64,000 nucleotides of DNA, taken from the NCBI GenBank assembly GCA_046154125.1, contig JBJXEJ010000167.1, positions 27,452 through 91,451 of the forward strand. The letters are read 5' to 3'. A model generated the notes under the pieces. It saw only the letters and a program-made list of their open reading frames with translations. It ran no database searches and was not told the origin of the DNA. The stretch comes from PBB1 sp046154125. GTDB lineage: Bacteria; Pseudomonadota; Gammaproteobacteria; Burkholderiales; Burkholderiaceae_C. Shown here in pieces: positions 1-7,715 of this stretch. The position numbers and the translations under genes are program-made. Position 1 is the stretch's first letter. Each line of letters opens with the position of its first letter.

Positions 1-1503
1 GCCGGCATCGTGCAGGACGTGACTGACCGATGGAACGCCGAACACAAGATCCGCCAGCTCGCGAACTTCGATTCGCTGACCGGCCTGCCGAACCGCAATC
101 AGCTGATCGAGCGAGCCGAGCGCGCCCTGGAAGCAGCACGGCGCATGGGCCATCAGGTCGGACTGCTGCTGATCGATCTCGACCGATTCAAGGTCATCAA
201 TGACACCCTGGGCCACGGTGCCGGCGACGAGTTGCTGATCGAGGTCGCCCGCCGTCTGCGGTCCTGCGTGCGCCACTCCGATCAGGTCACCGACAACCTG
301 CTCGACTCGATGGGTACCCGGGCATTCCGCACGCTTGAAGCGATGTGCCGCCTCGGCGGTGACGAATTCGTGGCACTGCTGCCCGAAGTGATCGATGAGC
401 ACGATGCGGAAATCGTTGCCGCGCGCGTGCTCGAACAGATGCGTGCGCCCATCCATGTTGGCGGGCAGGAGTGCTTCGTCACCGCTTCGGTCGGCATCGC
501 GTTGTTCCCCCGCGATGGCATCAACGTGGCCGACCTGATCCGGAATTCCGACGTGGCGATGTTCGCGGTCAAGGCCCAGGGCCGCAATGCCGCGACCGTC
601 TACCGGCCGCAGCTGGCAGGCAAAGGCCGCGAGAAGCTCGAACTCGAAAGCGCCTTGCACAAGGCGATCGAACGCAACGAACTGGTGCTGCATTACCAGC
701 CGAAGATCGACGTGCGTGCCGCGCGCATGGTCGGCGTCGAGGCGCTGATGCGCTGGCAGCGCGGCAACGTGCTGGTGCCGCCGGGGGACTTCATTCCGCT
801 GGCCGAGGAAAGCGGCCTGATCCGGCCGATGAGCGAGTGGGCGATCCGCGAAGCTGCGCGTCAGGCCCGCGTCTGGCTCGACAGCTTCGGTTTCACCGAC
901 TCGATCGCTGTCAACCTGCCCAGCCGCATGTTCGACCGCGGCGACCTGGTCGAGACCATCCACGAAGCAGTGGTCCAGAACGGCGTGCCGCACCACTCGC
1001 TGGTGCTCGAGATCACCGAGAACTCGCTGATGAAGGACCTGCAGAGTGTCATCCCGTCGCTGCACCGGCTCAACGAGATCGGTGTCGAGATCTCGATCGA
1101 CGACTTCGGCACCGGTTACTCGTCGCTGGCCTACTTGACCACCCTGCCGATCAGCGAGCTGAAGATCGACCGCGGGTTCATCCGCGACCTGGGCATGACG
1201 CCGCAGAGTTCGGCGGTGGTCACTGCCATCATTGCCCTGGCGCGGTCTCTCGGTCTGCGCGTGATAGCCGAGGGTGTCGAGAACCTGCGCCAGATGGAGG
1301 TGCTGCATCGTTTGGGCTGCGGAGTGATGCAGGGGTTCCTGTTCAGCAAGCCGAAGCCACCCGCGGAAATCCAGTCCTGGCTCGAGGAAACGGTGCTGCC
1401 CAGAAAGGCACCCTGGATGGACATGGCTCCCGACGAGGTGTCCACCGAGCCCTCGCGCTCCAGCATGGCGCGCCCGGCACGCACGCCGAACAACGCGGGC
1501 TGA
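1..1503 (+). CDS. GGDEF-EAL cyclic-di-GMP protein (5' end outside window)
   Basis: The frame is open from base 1, and the first residues look like the end of a PAS/PAC domain, so the true start lies upstream. A GGDEF domain follows (intact GGDEF at 355-369), then an EAL domain (EAL at 739-747). EAL catalytic residues are in place: the N in SIAVN, the E in LEITEN, IDDFGTG, the K in LKIDRG, IAEGVE and QGFLFSKP. Both cyclic-di-GMP synthesis and breakdown are therefore possible; in tandem proteins one domain is often regulatory, and sequence cannot say which. An RxxD motif (271-282) is separated from GGDEF by 24 residues instead of the usual 5, so the I-site is displaced by an insertion. A diguanylate cyclase follows after 14 bases. 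Confidence 0.93.
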   Translation, partial: AGIVQDVTDRWNAEHKIRQLANFDSLTGLPNRNQLIERAERALEAARRMGHQVGLLLIDLDRFKVINDTLGHGAGDELLIEVARRLRSCVRHSDQVTDNLLDSMGTRAFRTLEAMCRLGGDEFVALLPEVIDEHDAEIVAARVLEQMRAPIHVGGQECFVTASVGIALFPRDGINVADLIRNSDVAMFAVKAQGRNAATVYRPQLAGKGREKLELESALHKAIERNELVLHYQPKIDVRAARMVGVEALMRWQRGNVLVPPGDFIPLAEESGLIRPMSEWAIREAARQARVWLDSFGFTDSIAVNLPSRMFDRGDLVETIHEAVVQNGVPHHSLVLEITENSLMKDLQSVIPSLHRLNEIGVEISIDDFGTGYSSLAYLTTLPISELKIDRGFIRDLGMTPQSSAVVTAIIALARSLGLRVIAEGVENLRQMEVLHRLGCGVMQGFLFSKPKPPAEIQSWLEETVLPRKAPWMDMAPDEVSTEPSRSSMARPARTPNNAG

Positions 1504-1517
1504 AATCACACTGAAAG

Positions 1518-3269
1518 ATGGGTAATCCGACCTCTGCTTCCCAAGGGGGCATTGCTTCCGCCACGGGCTCGGCGACTGTCGAGCCAGCACCCCAGGCCGA
1601 CGGTCAGCTTCCCGCGCAGATCGCCAAGGCGGCATTGCGCCGGCTGGCACTCGAGAAGCTCGAGCCGACCCCGGAGAACTACGCCCGTGCGTATCAGCTG
1701 GAGCAGGGCAAGACGCCGGCCAGCGGGGACACGCTCGCCGATCTGATCGAGAGCATCGTGCGCGGCATCGAGCGTGGCGGCAAGCAGTGGACGCTGGCGC
1801 GCAAGAAGGACAGTCTGCAGCGCGTGCTCAGTGGCAGCCGCGGTGATGCCATCCGGCTTCAGCAGCGCCTGCGACAGTTGATCGGCAACTGGGACTCGGA
1901 CTCCAGCCCCGGTACCAATCGCGACGCGGCCGTCGAGGTCTCGGCCGAGCTTGCATCCGCAAAACCCGAATCGACGTCCAGCGAGGGCATGGCGTCCGCG
2001 CATGCCGTGCCCGAATCTCCTGTTTTGGGCGATGCGCAGGAGGCTGCAATGCAGGCTTCAGATCGTGTTGTCGCCGCTTTCAGCCAGACCGTGGCGCGCG
2101 CGCTGCCGTCGGCCGACGCGGGCAACCGCGATCTGGCCGAGGCCATCGCGCAGGCGTCGCAACGCATCCGGACCGAGGGCGCCGGCGAGGCGAACGCCGC
2201 CGAAGTCGAAGGCCTGTGCGAACGCGCCGACTGGGTGCTGCAGCATCGCGAGCACCTGTTCGGGCAGATCAGCGGTCTGTGCCTGGAACTGACGGCCAGC
2301 CTGACCGACCTGGCCGAGGACGACAGCTGGGCGCAAGGCCAGTGCGACGCGATGCGGGTCACTGTCGAGGAGGGCCTGACTGGGCGCGGTGTCAAGTCGG
2401 TCAGTGAACTGCTGCGGTCGACTCGAGCGAAGCAGTCCGAGTTGCGGGTCGAGCGCGATGCGGCCCGCGACGCGCTCAAGCAGATGATCAACCGCATGCT
2501 CAGCGAACTGGGTGAACTCGGTTCGCAGACCGGCCGCTTCCATGAAAGCGTCGGCCGCTATGCCGACGTGATCGAGCGTGCCGACACGCTCGAAAGTCTG
2601 GCCGGGGTCGTCCGAGAAATGGTCGAGGAAAGCCGCACCGTGCAAGGGCTGGTCGATCAGTCACAGCACCGCTTGCGAGAAGAGCACAGCCGTGCCACGG
2701 GCCTGTCGGAGCGAGTGACCGAACTGGAAAGCGAGTTGAAAAGGCTGTCCAACGAGGTCTCCACCGACCAGTTGACGCAGATCGCGAATCGACGCGGCCT
2801 GCACCAGGCCTTCGAGGTCGAGTGCTCGCGCCTGGAGCGTGCGCTCGCGGCAGACCCTGGCGGCACCGCCGCGGCAGGCCTGGCGATCGGGCTGCTCGAC
2901 ATCGACAACTTCAAGCGTCTGAACGATGAACTCGGCCACAGCGCCGGCGACGAAGCGCTGAAGGCGCTGGCGACCACGGTGAGCAAGACCCTGCGACCGA
3001 CCGATCTGGTTGCGCGCTACGGTGGCGAGGAGTTCGTGGTGCTGCTGCCCGAGACGCCAGTCGACGAGGGCCAGCAGATCCTCACCCGCCTGCAGCGTTC
3101 GTTGACGGGCGGGCTGTTCATGCACGAGCAGAAATCAGTCCTGGTCACCTTCTCCGCCGGTGTCACCGCCTACCGTGCCGGGGAACGCATCGAGGACGCG
3201 CTCGAGCGAGCCGATCTGGCGCTTTACCAGGCCAAGCGGGCCGGCAAGAACCGGACCCTGATCGGCTGA
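1518..3269 (+). CDS. Diguanylate cyclase with long N-terminal helical region
   Basis: The C-terminal ~170 residues form a GGDEF-family domain with GGEEF at 3021-3035 and an RxxD inhibitory site (RPTD) at the normal distance of five residues upstream. The protein should make c-di-GMP from two GTP and be product-inhibited. The ~400-residue N-terminal part has no recognisable sensor domain or membrane segment. It starts with a region rich in Ala and Glu of the kind seen ahead of GGDEF domains in Burkholderiales, and has a likely coiled coil (about residues 370-420) before the catalytic domain. The start ATG sits 14 bases after the GGDEF-EAL gene, so the two probably share a transcript. The protein is likely cytoplasmic, and its input signal is unknown. 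Confidence 0.9.
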   Translation: MGNPTSASQGGIASATGSATVEPAPQADGQLPAQIAKAALRRLALEKLEPTPENYARAYQLEQGKTPASGDTLADLIESIVRGIERGGKQWTLARKKDSLQRVLSGSRGDAIRLQQRLRQLIGNWDSDSSPGTNRDAAVEVSAELASAKPESTSSEGMASAHAVPESPVLGDAQEAAMQASDRVVAAFSQTVARALPSADAGNRDLAEAIAQASQRIRTEGAGEANAAEVEGLCERADWVLQHREHLFGQISGLCLELTASLTDLAEDDSWAQGQCDAMRVTVEEGLTGRGVKSVSELLRSTRAKQSELRVERDAARDALKQMINRMLSELGELGSQTGRFHESVGRYADVIERADTLESLAGVVREMVEESRTVQGLVDQSQHRLREEHSRATGLSERVTELESELKRLSNEVSTDQLTQIANRRGLHQAFEVECSRLERALAADPGGTAAAGLAIGLLDIDNFKRLNDELGHSAGDEALKALATTVSKTLRPTDLVARYGGEEFVVLLPETPVDEGQQILTRLQRSLTGGLFMHEQKSVLVTFSAGVTAYRAGERIEDALERADLALYQAKRAGKNRTLIG

Positions 3270-3311
3270 CCGGTCGATGGCCTGGACAGTTCGGCACGGC
3301 GGAGCCCACGG

Positions 3312-4094
3312 ATGACTGCGCTTACCCAGCCGATGACATACCTTGCGCTGGCGATCGGAGCCGCGTTGCTGTTGCTCGCGGTGCTCTGGCATCGGCGGCG
3401 TCTGAATCGGCGCTCGGCATCGAAGCCGGGGGCCGACTCCCTGCGCGAGATGCGCACTGCCGAATTCGTCCGCCTCGTCGGGTTGGCGTTCGAGGCGCGC
3501 GGCTACAACGTCGTCGAATCGGGCCTGAAAGGCGCGCGTGCCGAGGGGGCTGTTGACATCGAGTTGCGCAAGGACCGCGAGGCTCATCTGGTGCATTGCA
3601 GGCACTGGCGATCGCGCAAGATCGACGTCGATGCGGTACGGGAATTCCACGCGCTGATGACCGAACGCCGCGCGGCCGGCGGCTTCATCGTGACCACCGG
3701 GCGATTCAGCCGCGAGGCGATGCACTACGTCCGTGGCCTCAGCCTCAGCCTGATCGACGGGTCGCTGCTCGGACCGATGCTCGACGACGGCCGGTACCGC
3801 AAGGCCGCCGTCACCCCGTCGGCCACGATGCCGCTCGATCGGCCGAAGGTGCTCGCGGAATGGGCCCCGGTGTCGGTGATGGCGTCTGTGCCCGATGCGA
3901 TGGAAGACACCTATGACCTGGCGCGTCGAACAGGAGGTGACACGCGACCGCCGCCGATCCCGCCACCGCCCGGCTGTCCGCTGTGTTCCGCGCCGATGCT
4001 GATGCGCACGGCATCGGATGGCAGGCACGCCGGGCGCATGTTCTGGCGCTGCTCGCGCCGCCGTGAATGCAAGGGCGTGCGGCCGCTGGTGTAG
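3312..4094 (+). CDS. Membrane-anchored Mrr-like (restriction endonuclease fold) protein with C4 zinc finger
   Basis: This 260-residue protein has one N-terminal membrane segment (about residues 10-30), an Mrr_cat-like domain (about 48-155) and a C-terminal topoisomerase-type C4 zinc finger (CPLC ... CSRRREC, about 220-255). This architecture is common in betaproteobacteria, usually annotated as restriction endonuclease. The fold's acidic residue is present (GAVDIEL), but the following catalytic strand reads VHCRHW where the family normally has VQCKQW, so the Q and the K are replaced by H and R. Cleavage activity is therefore doubtful, and a DNA-binding role is possible. A GGAG box precedes the ATG. 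No methyltransferase is nearby, which argues against a classical restriction-modification system. Confidence 0.75.
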   Translation: MTALTQPMTYLALAIGAALLLLAVLWHRRRLNRRSASKPGADSLREMRTAEFVRLVGLAFEARGYNVVESGLKGARAEGAVDIELRKDREAHLVHCRHWRSRKIDVDAVREFHALMTERRAAGGFIVTTGRFSREAMHYVRGLSLSLIDGSLLGPMLDDGRYRKAAVTPSATMPLDRPKVLAEWAPVSVMASVPDAMEDTYDLARRTGGDTRPPPIPPPPGCPLCSAPMLMRTASDGRHAGRMFWRCSRRRECKGVRPLV

Positions 4095-4147
4095 AACGTC
4101 GACCCCACCACGCCGCGCCGTCGGCAATCCCACCGAAGGAGACCGCG

Positions 4148-4576
4148 ATGAAACCCAAGACCGCAGAAGAGTACGTTCAGATCGATGCGCAGCCCTGGAA
4201 AGCCTTTCCCGACGCGTTCTCGACCGGCGGCATCCGCTGGAAGCTCCTGCATGTGTCGCCCGAGCAGGGTGCCTGGACCGCGATCTTCGACTGCCCGGCA
4301 GGCTCGTCGTTCGCGCCGCACATCCACGCCGGCCCCGGCGAGTACCTGCTGACCCGGGGCCGCATGGACGTGCGCGGCGGCAAGGCGGCTGGCGGCGACA
4401 CGGCAGTCGCCCCCGGTTACGGCTACGAGTCCTCGGGCGCCCGCCACGACAAGACCAGTTTCCCGGTAGACAGCGAGTTCTACATGACCTTCCTCGGCCC
4501 GCTGACCTTCATCCACCCCGACGGTTCGCCGATCGCGGTGGTGGGCTGGGCCGAAGCGCAGGGCGCCTGGGCCTGA
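4148..4576 (+). CDS. Cupin-domain protein (ChrR/acetylacetone-dioxygenase-like)
   Basis: This is a 142-residue single-domain cupin. Probable metal ligands are the two His of PHIH, the Glu of GEYLL a few residues on, and the His of GARHDK. It resembles the cupin family that holds the ChrR C-terminal domain and small non-heme iron dioxygenases, but I cannot assign a substrate. The start at 4148 was chosen over longer in-frame options because AAGGAGA lies just upstream and the cupin begins right after it. The gene ends seven bases from the convergent dienelactone hydrolase gene, leaving no room for a separate terminator. Confidence 0.75.
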   Translation: MKPKTAEEYVQIDAQPWKAFPDAFSTGGIRWKLLHVSPEQGAWTAIFDCPAGSSFAPHIHAGPGEYLLTRGRMDVRGGKAAGGDTAVAPGYGYESSGARHDKTSFPVDSEFYMTFLGPLTFIHPDGSPIAVVGWAEAQGAWA

Positions 4577-4583
4577 CCCTCGC

Positions 4584-5276
4584 CTAACGCAGCCACTTTC
4601 CGAAGAATCCGAACGTCCGGTCCCATGCGATCTGCGACCACGCTGGGTCGTACTGGGTCGCCGGCAAGCGGTGCGGACCGACCGCGGTCTCGTTCGCGAA
4701 GGCGTGCTTGGCCAGGTAGCGGTGGCCGGTGTAGCGCACGCCTGCAGCTTTCAGTTTCTGCTCCAGCGCATCGACCGTGGCGATCGGGAAGAATTCGTCT
4801 TCGGTCGCCCAGTGCGCAAGCATCGGCGCCCGGATTGCCGTGGCTTCGATGAACTCAATCGGCGGATAGCCGTACCAGACCACGCCCGCATCGACCTCGG
4901 GCACCTTCGTCAGGGCCAGCAGGGTCAGCGCACCGCCCATGCAGAAGCCGGTCAGGCCGACCTGCGCCGAGCGCGCCTTCAGGAACTGCACCGCACCTCG
5001 GATGTCCTGCGACGCCGCATCGCCGAAGTCGAGACCGCTCATCAGGTGATGCGCCTCCTCGGCTTCGACGGTCGACTGGCCCCTGTACAAGTCAGGTACC
5101 AGCGCGAGGTAGCCGGCCTGGGCGAAGCGATCGGCGACTCCGCGAATCTGGTCGTTGACGCCCCACCATTCCTGAACCACCACTATCGCGGGCGCACCTT
5201 CGGCGTGGGCCGGCTCGGCCAGATAGCCCTCGATGCGCTTTCCGTCCGGACGATCGAACTTGACGTGTGTTCCCAT
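4584..5276 (-). CDS. Dienelactone hydrolase family protein
   Basis: This 230-residue alpha/beta hydrolase matches the usual size of dienelactone hydrolases. The catalytic triad is recognisable: Cys in GFCMGG, Asp in the TEDEFF segment and His in KHAFAN. The VVQEWWGVN segment holds the Glu that interacts with the nucleophilic Cys in this family. The ATG at 5276 was preferred over the far upstream in-frame start because GGGGAG precedes it and the family begins here (MGTHVKF). It follows the FAD oxidoreductase gene by about 50 bases on the same strand and may be the last gene of the ArsS-type operon. Whether it works with that pathway or is a general carboxyl-ester hydrolase is unknown. Confidence 0.85.
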   Translation of the reverse strand: MGTHVKFDRPDGKRIEGYLAEPAHAEGAPAIVVVQEWWGVNDQIRGVADRFAQAGYLALVPDLYRGQSTVEAEEAHHLMSGLDFGDAASQDIRGAVQFLKARSAQVGLTGFCMGGALTLLALTKVPEVDAGVVWYGYPPIEFIEATAIRAPMLAHWATEDEFFPIATVDALEQKLKAAGVRYTGHRYLAKHAFANETAVGPHRLPATQYDPAWSQIAWDRTFGFFGKWLR

Positions 5277-5326
5277 CGCGGTCTCCCCTGTGTTGAGTCT
5301 CGGGCGCAGAGGATAAATGCCGCGGC

Positions 5327-6424
5327 TCACGGCGTCTTGAGTGGCGGCATCTCGAAGCGCTTGATGAAGCGTCGGTCGATGTGATCCTTCCAGCGCCAGA
5401 CCCACGCGCCTTCTGCGGACCACGCGCCCCACGATGCGATCGCGCGGCGGTTGCCGGTGGCCAGCAGCGACAGCACGCGGCGCTGCGGCGTGTAGTCGGA
5501 GGGCGCCTGCCCGCTGATCGCCGCTTGCAGGTTGTGCGACAACACCGGCCCCATGCGTACCGCAAAAACGCCTGCCTTCGGCAGCGGCTGCGCCCAGGCG
5601 GCGCAATCACCGGTGGCGTAGACGTCGGGATGCGAGATCGAACGCAGTTGGCGATCGATGCGTATCCATCCCGATTCGCTGACACCCAGACCGGAGGTCC
5701 GCTGCCAGCCATGCGCCTCGGCTCCGGTCGCCCACAGCAGCAGGTCGCTGTCAGTGTGTTGTGCGCTGTCGTGACGTTTTCCCAGTTCGACCGTGGCTTC
5801 CAGCTTGGCCAGTGTTCGCCGGGCGTGCCTTGTCGCGCCAGGAGCCAGCCCTGGCAACAGGTCGACACCGGCGCTCACCAGCACCGTGTGCACCGTGCTG
5901 CGCGGCTGCATCTGGATGACCCGGTGCCTCGCCGCCAGCAGGGCCTCGAAGCCGGCCGCTCCCCCGCCGATGGCGGTGATGGTCACCGGCCGCACGGCTG
6001 CTTGGCACAACAGGGTGTCCAGCGCCGCCTCCCATCGGGCGTGCAGTTCGCCCAGTGGCCGCAGCGCCAGCACCGGAGCCGTTGCATCTGGCGGCGTGAG
6101 CGTCGATCCGACGTTGAGCGACAGCAGGTCGTAGTCCAGTGTTCGACCGCTGCCCAGCGCCAGATGGTGCCGGTCGGGATCGAGCGCGACGAGTTCGTCG
6201 GCCACCCAGCGCGCTCCTGCCGCGGCGGCCAGCGCGACGAAGTCGATGCAGATGTCCTCGTATCGGTAGTGCCCGGCCAGCCATCCCGGGACCATGCCCG
6301 AATAGGGCGCCAGCGCATGCGGCGACACGACCCACAACTCGGCGCCGGCAGGCCGGTGGGTGATCCAGTCCTTCAGCACCTGCGCGTGCGCGTGTCCGGC
6401 GCCGACAAGAACGACACGCTTCAC
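5327..6424 (-). CDS. Pyridine-nucleotide-disulfide oxidoreductase family flavoprotein (SelD N-terminal-like)
   Basis: This 365-residue FAD/NAD(P)H oxidoreductase starts with a dinucleotide-binding motif of the form GAGHAH. That form is typical of the family found fused to the N-terminus of selenophosphate synthetase in some bacteria; here it stands alone with no SelD part. A second nucleotide-binding glycine segment (AIGGGAAG) and the flavin-proximal YATGDCAAW segment are present. No redox-active CxxC or CxxxxC is seen, so it is closer to NDH-2-like enzymes than to disulfide reductases. The start is GTG at 6424, overlapping the stop of the glycosyltransferase gene (GTGA), which indicates translational coupling within the ArsS-type operon. 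The substrate is unknown. Confidence 0.82.
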   Translation of the reverse strand: MKRVVLVGAGHAHAQVLKDWITHRPAGAELWVVSPHALAPYSGMVPGWLAGHYRYEDICIDFVALAAAAGARWVADELVALDPDRHHLALGSGRTLDYDLLSLNVGSTLTPPDATAPVLALRPLGELHARWEAALDTLLCQAAVRPVTITAIGGGAAGFEALLAARHRVIQMQPRSTVHTVLVSAGVDLLPGLAPGATRHARRTLAKLEATVELGKRHDSAQHTDSDLLLWATGAEAHGWQRTSGLGVSESGWIRIDRQLRSISHPDVYATGDCAAWAQPLPKAGVFAVRMGPVLSHNLQAAISGQAPSDYTPQRRVLSLLATGNRRAIASWGAWSAEGAWVWRWKDHIDRRFIKRFEMPPLKTP

Positions 6425-7035
6425 TCGAGCCAGCCCGATGGCAGGTGGGCGAGATCGGCGGGCTCGTCGATGTCGTGCACAGGCGCCAGTTCGGCGTGTC
6501 GCACGCCGTGCGCCCGCAGCCGTGCGCGGGTGTCATTCATGACGCGATTTGTGCTCCACGCCATGCCTTCAAACAGCCATGGCATGGCATGCCGCACGCC
6601 GATCAGCGCGTAGCCACCGTCGTGTGCCGGCACGAAGACCGCGTCGTGCGCGTCGAGTGCCTTGGTGGCGTCGCGCAGCCGGCTTGCATCGAGATGCGGC
6701 GCGTCGGTGCCGATCAGCAGCGCGCGTCCGTGGCAGGCCAGCGCCCGATCGAACGCATGGTGCATGCGGGCACCCAGGTCACCTTCGACCTGGATCGACA
6801 ACTGCACCCGTTCCGATGCGGCGAAGCGGTGAAACGCGGGATGAGACGCATCGGGCGCGCAGCACAGGTCCACCGGGCCCAGCGTGCTGGTCAGCGCCTG
6901 CTCGATCGCGTGCGCCAGCAGCCGCTCGGCCAGCATCGCCGCGCCCGCATCGCCCAGCGCCGGAATCAGCCGCGTCTTTGCCCAGCCTGCCACGGGTGCC
7001 TTGGCCATCACGATCACCGGGCAACGCTCGCTCAT
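6421..7035 (-). CDS. DUF2064/TIGR04282-type glycosyltransferase (arsenosugar-associated)
   Basis: This 204-residue protein has a nucleotidyl/glycosyltransferase-A-like fold. It begins with an IVMAKAPVAGWAKTRL-type nucleotide-binding segment and carries a central LIGTDAPHLD acidic motif followed by DAVFVPAHDGGY. It fits the family of small glycosyltransferases that recur beside ArsS-type radical SAM genes. The ATG at 7035 was preferred over a longer frame because the family starts at MSERCP and this ATG overlaps the stop of the preceding gene (ATGA). Its own stop overlaps the GTG of the flavoprotein gene. The role in arsenosugar-like synthesis is inferred from context; the sugar donor is unknown. 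Confidence 0.85.
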   Translation of the reverse strand: MSERCPVIVMAKAPVAGWAKTRLIPALGDAGAAMLAERLLAHAIEQALTSTLGPVDLCCAPDASHPAFHRFAASERVQLSIQVEGDLGARMHHAFDRALACHGRALLIGTDAPHLDASRLRDATKALDAHDAVFVPAHDGGYALIGVRHAMPWLFEGMAWSTNRVMNDTRARLRAHGVRHAELAPVHDIDEPADLAHLPSGWLE

Positions 7036-7715
7036 CGGTACGAGCGGGCCAGGGTGTCGGCCGGCGTGCCCATCCAGTACCGCCAGCGCAGGGACCACAT
7101 CAGCAGGATCGTTCGCCACACCCCATGGCGATCCCAGCGCCGACCCGAGGTCACGACGCGTGCGCGCAGGCACGCCGGACGGCATCGGCGGCGCAGGCGG
7201 GTCGACAGCTCGATGTCTTCCATCAGCGGCTGGTCCGGGAATCCGCCGATCGATTCGAAGAGCGTCCGGCGCACGAAGATCGCCTGATCACCGGTGGCGA
7301 TGCCGGACCAGCGTGATCGAAGGTTCATGAGCGCGGCAATCACCGGCAGCATCACCGACCTGCCTGCGATCTCCACGTCGAAGCGGCCCCATTCGGCTCC
7401 GGCTTCCAGCGCAACACCGATCGACGCCATGGCGTTGTCGGGAAGTCGCGTGTCGGCATGCACGAACAGCAGCACCTCGCCGCGTGCCGCGGCGGCGCCG
7501 GCGTTGAGTTGCCGCGCTCGACCGCGGGGTGCCTGCAGCACCCGATCGGCGCCGCCGTTGCAGCGCGCCACCGTGTCGTCGTCACTGCCGCCGTCGACCA
7601 CCAGCACCTCGGCACCGGCGGTGCGCAACGCAGAAAGACCGTCGAGCGTGTCGGCGACGTCTGCCGCCTCGTTCCAGGTCGGGATGACGATGGACAGCGA
7701 GGTCCTCATCACCAT
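7032..7715 (-). CDS. Family 2 glycosyltransferase, TIGR04283 type (arsenosugar-associated)
   Basis: This 227-residue GT2 enzyme has the N-terminal LSIVIPTWNE motif, the VVDGGSDDDT acidic motif that binds nucleotide-sugar, and FVHADTRLP as the DxD-like metal site. MEDIELSTRLRR lies at the catalytic-base position. The small size and these motifs fit the GT2 subfamily repeatedly found with ArsS-type radical SAM genes. A C-terminal hydrophobic stretch may contact the membrane. The start could be 7715, directly abutting the upstream stop, or the ATG at 7709. Its stop overlaps the next gene by four bases. It probably acts in the cytoplasm on a product of the adjacent radical SAM pathway. Confidence 0.87.
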   Translation of the reverse strand: MVMRTSLSIVIPTWNEAADVADTLDGLSALRTAGAEVLVVDGGSDDDTVARCNGGADRVLQAPRGRARQLNAGAAAARGEVLLFVHADTRLPDNAMASIGVALEAGAEWGRFDVEIAGRSVMLPVIAALMNLRSRWSGIATGDQAIFVRRTLFESIGGFPDQPLMEDIELSTRLRRRCRPACLRARVVTSGRRWDRHGVWRTILLMWSLRWRYWMGTPADTLARSYR

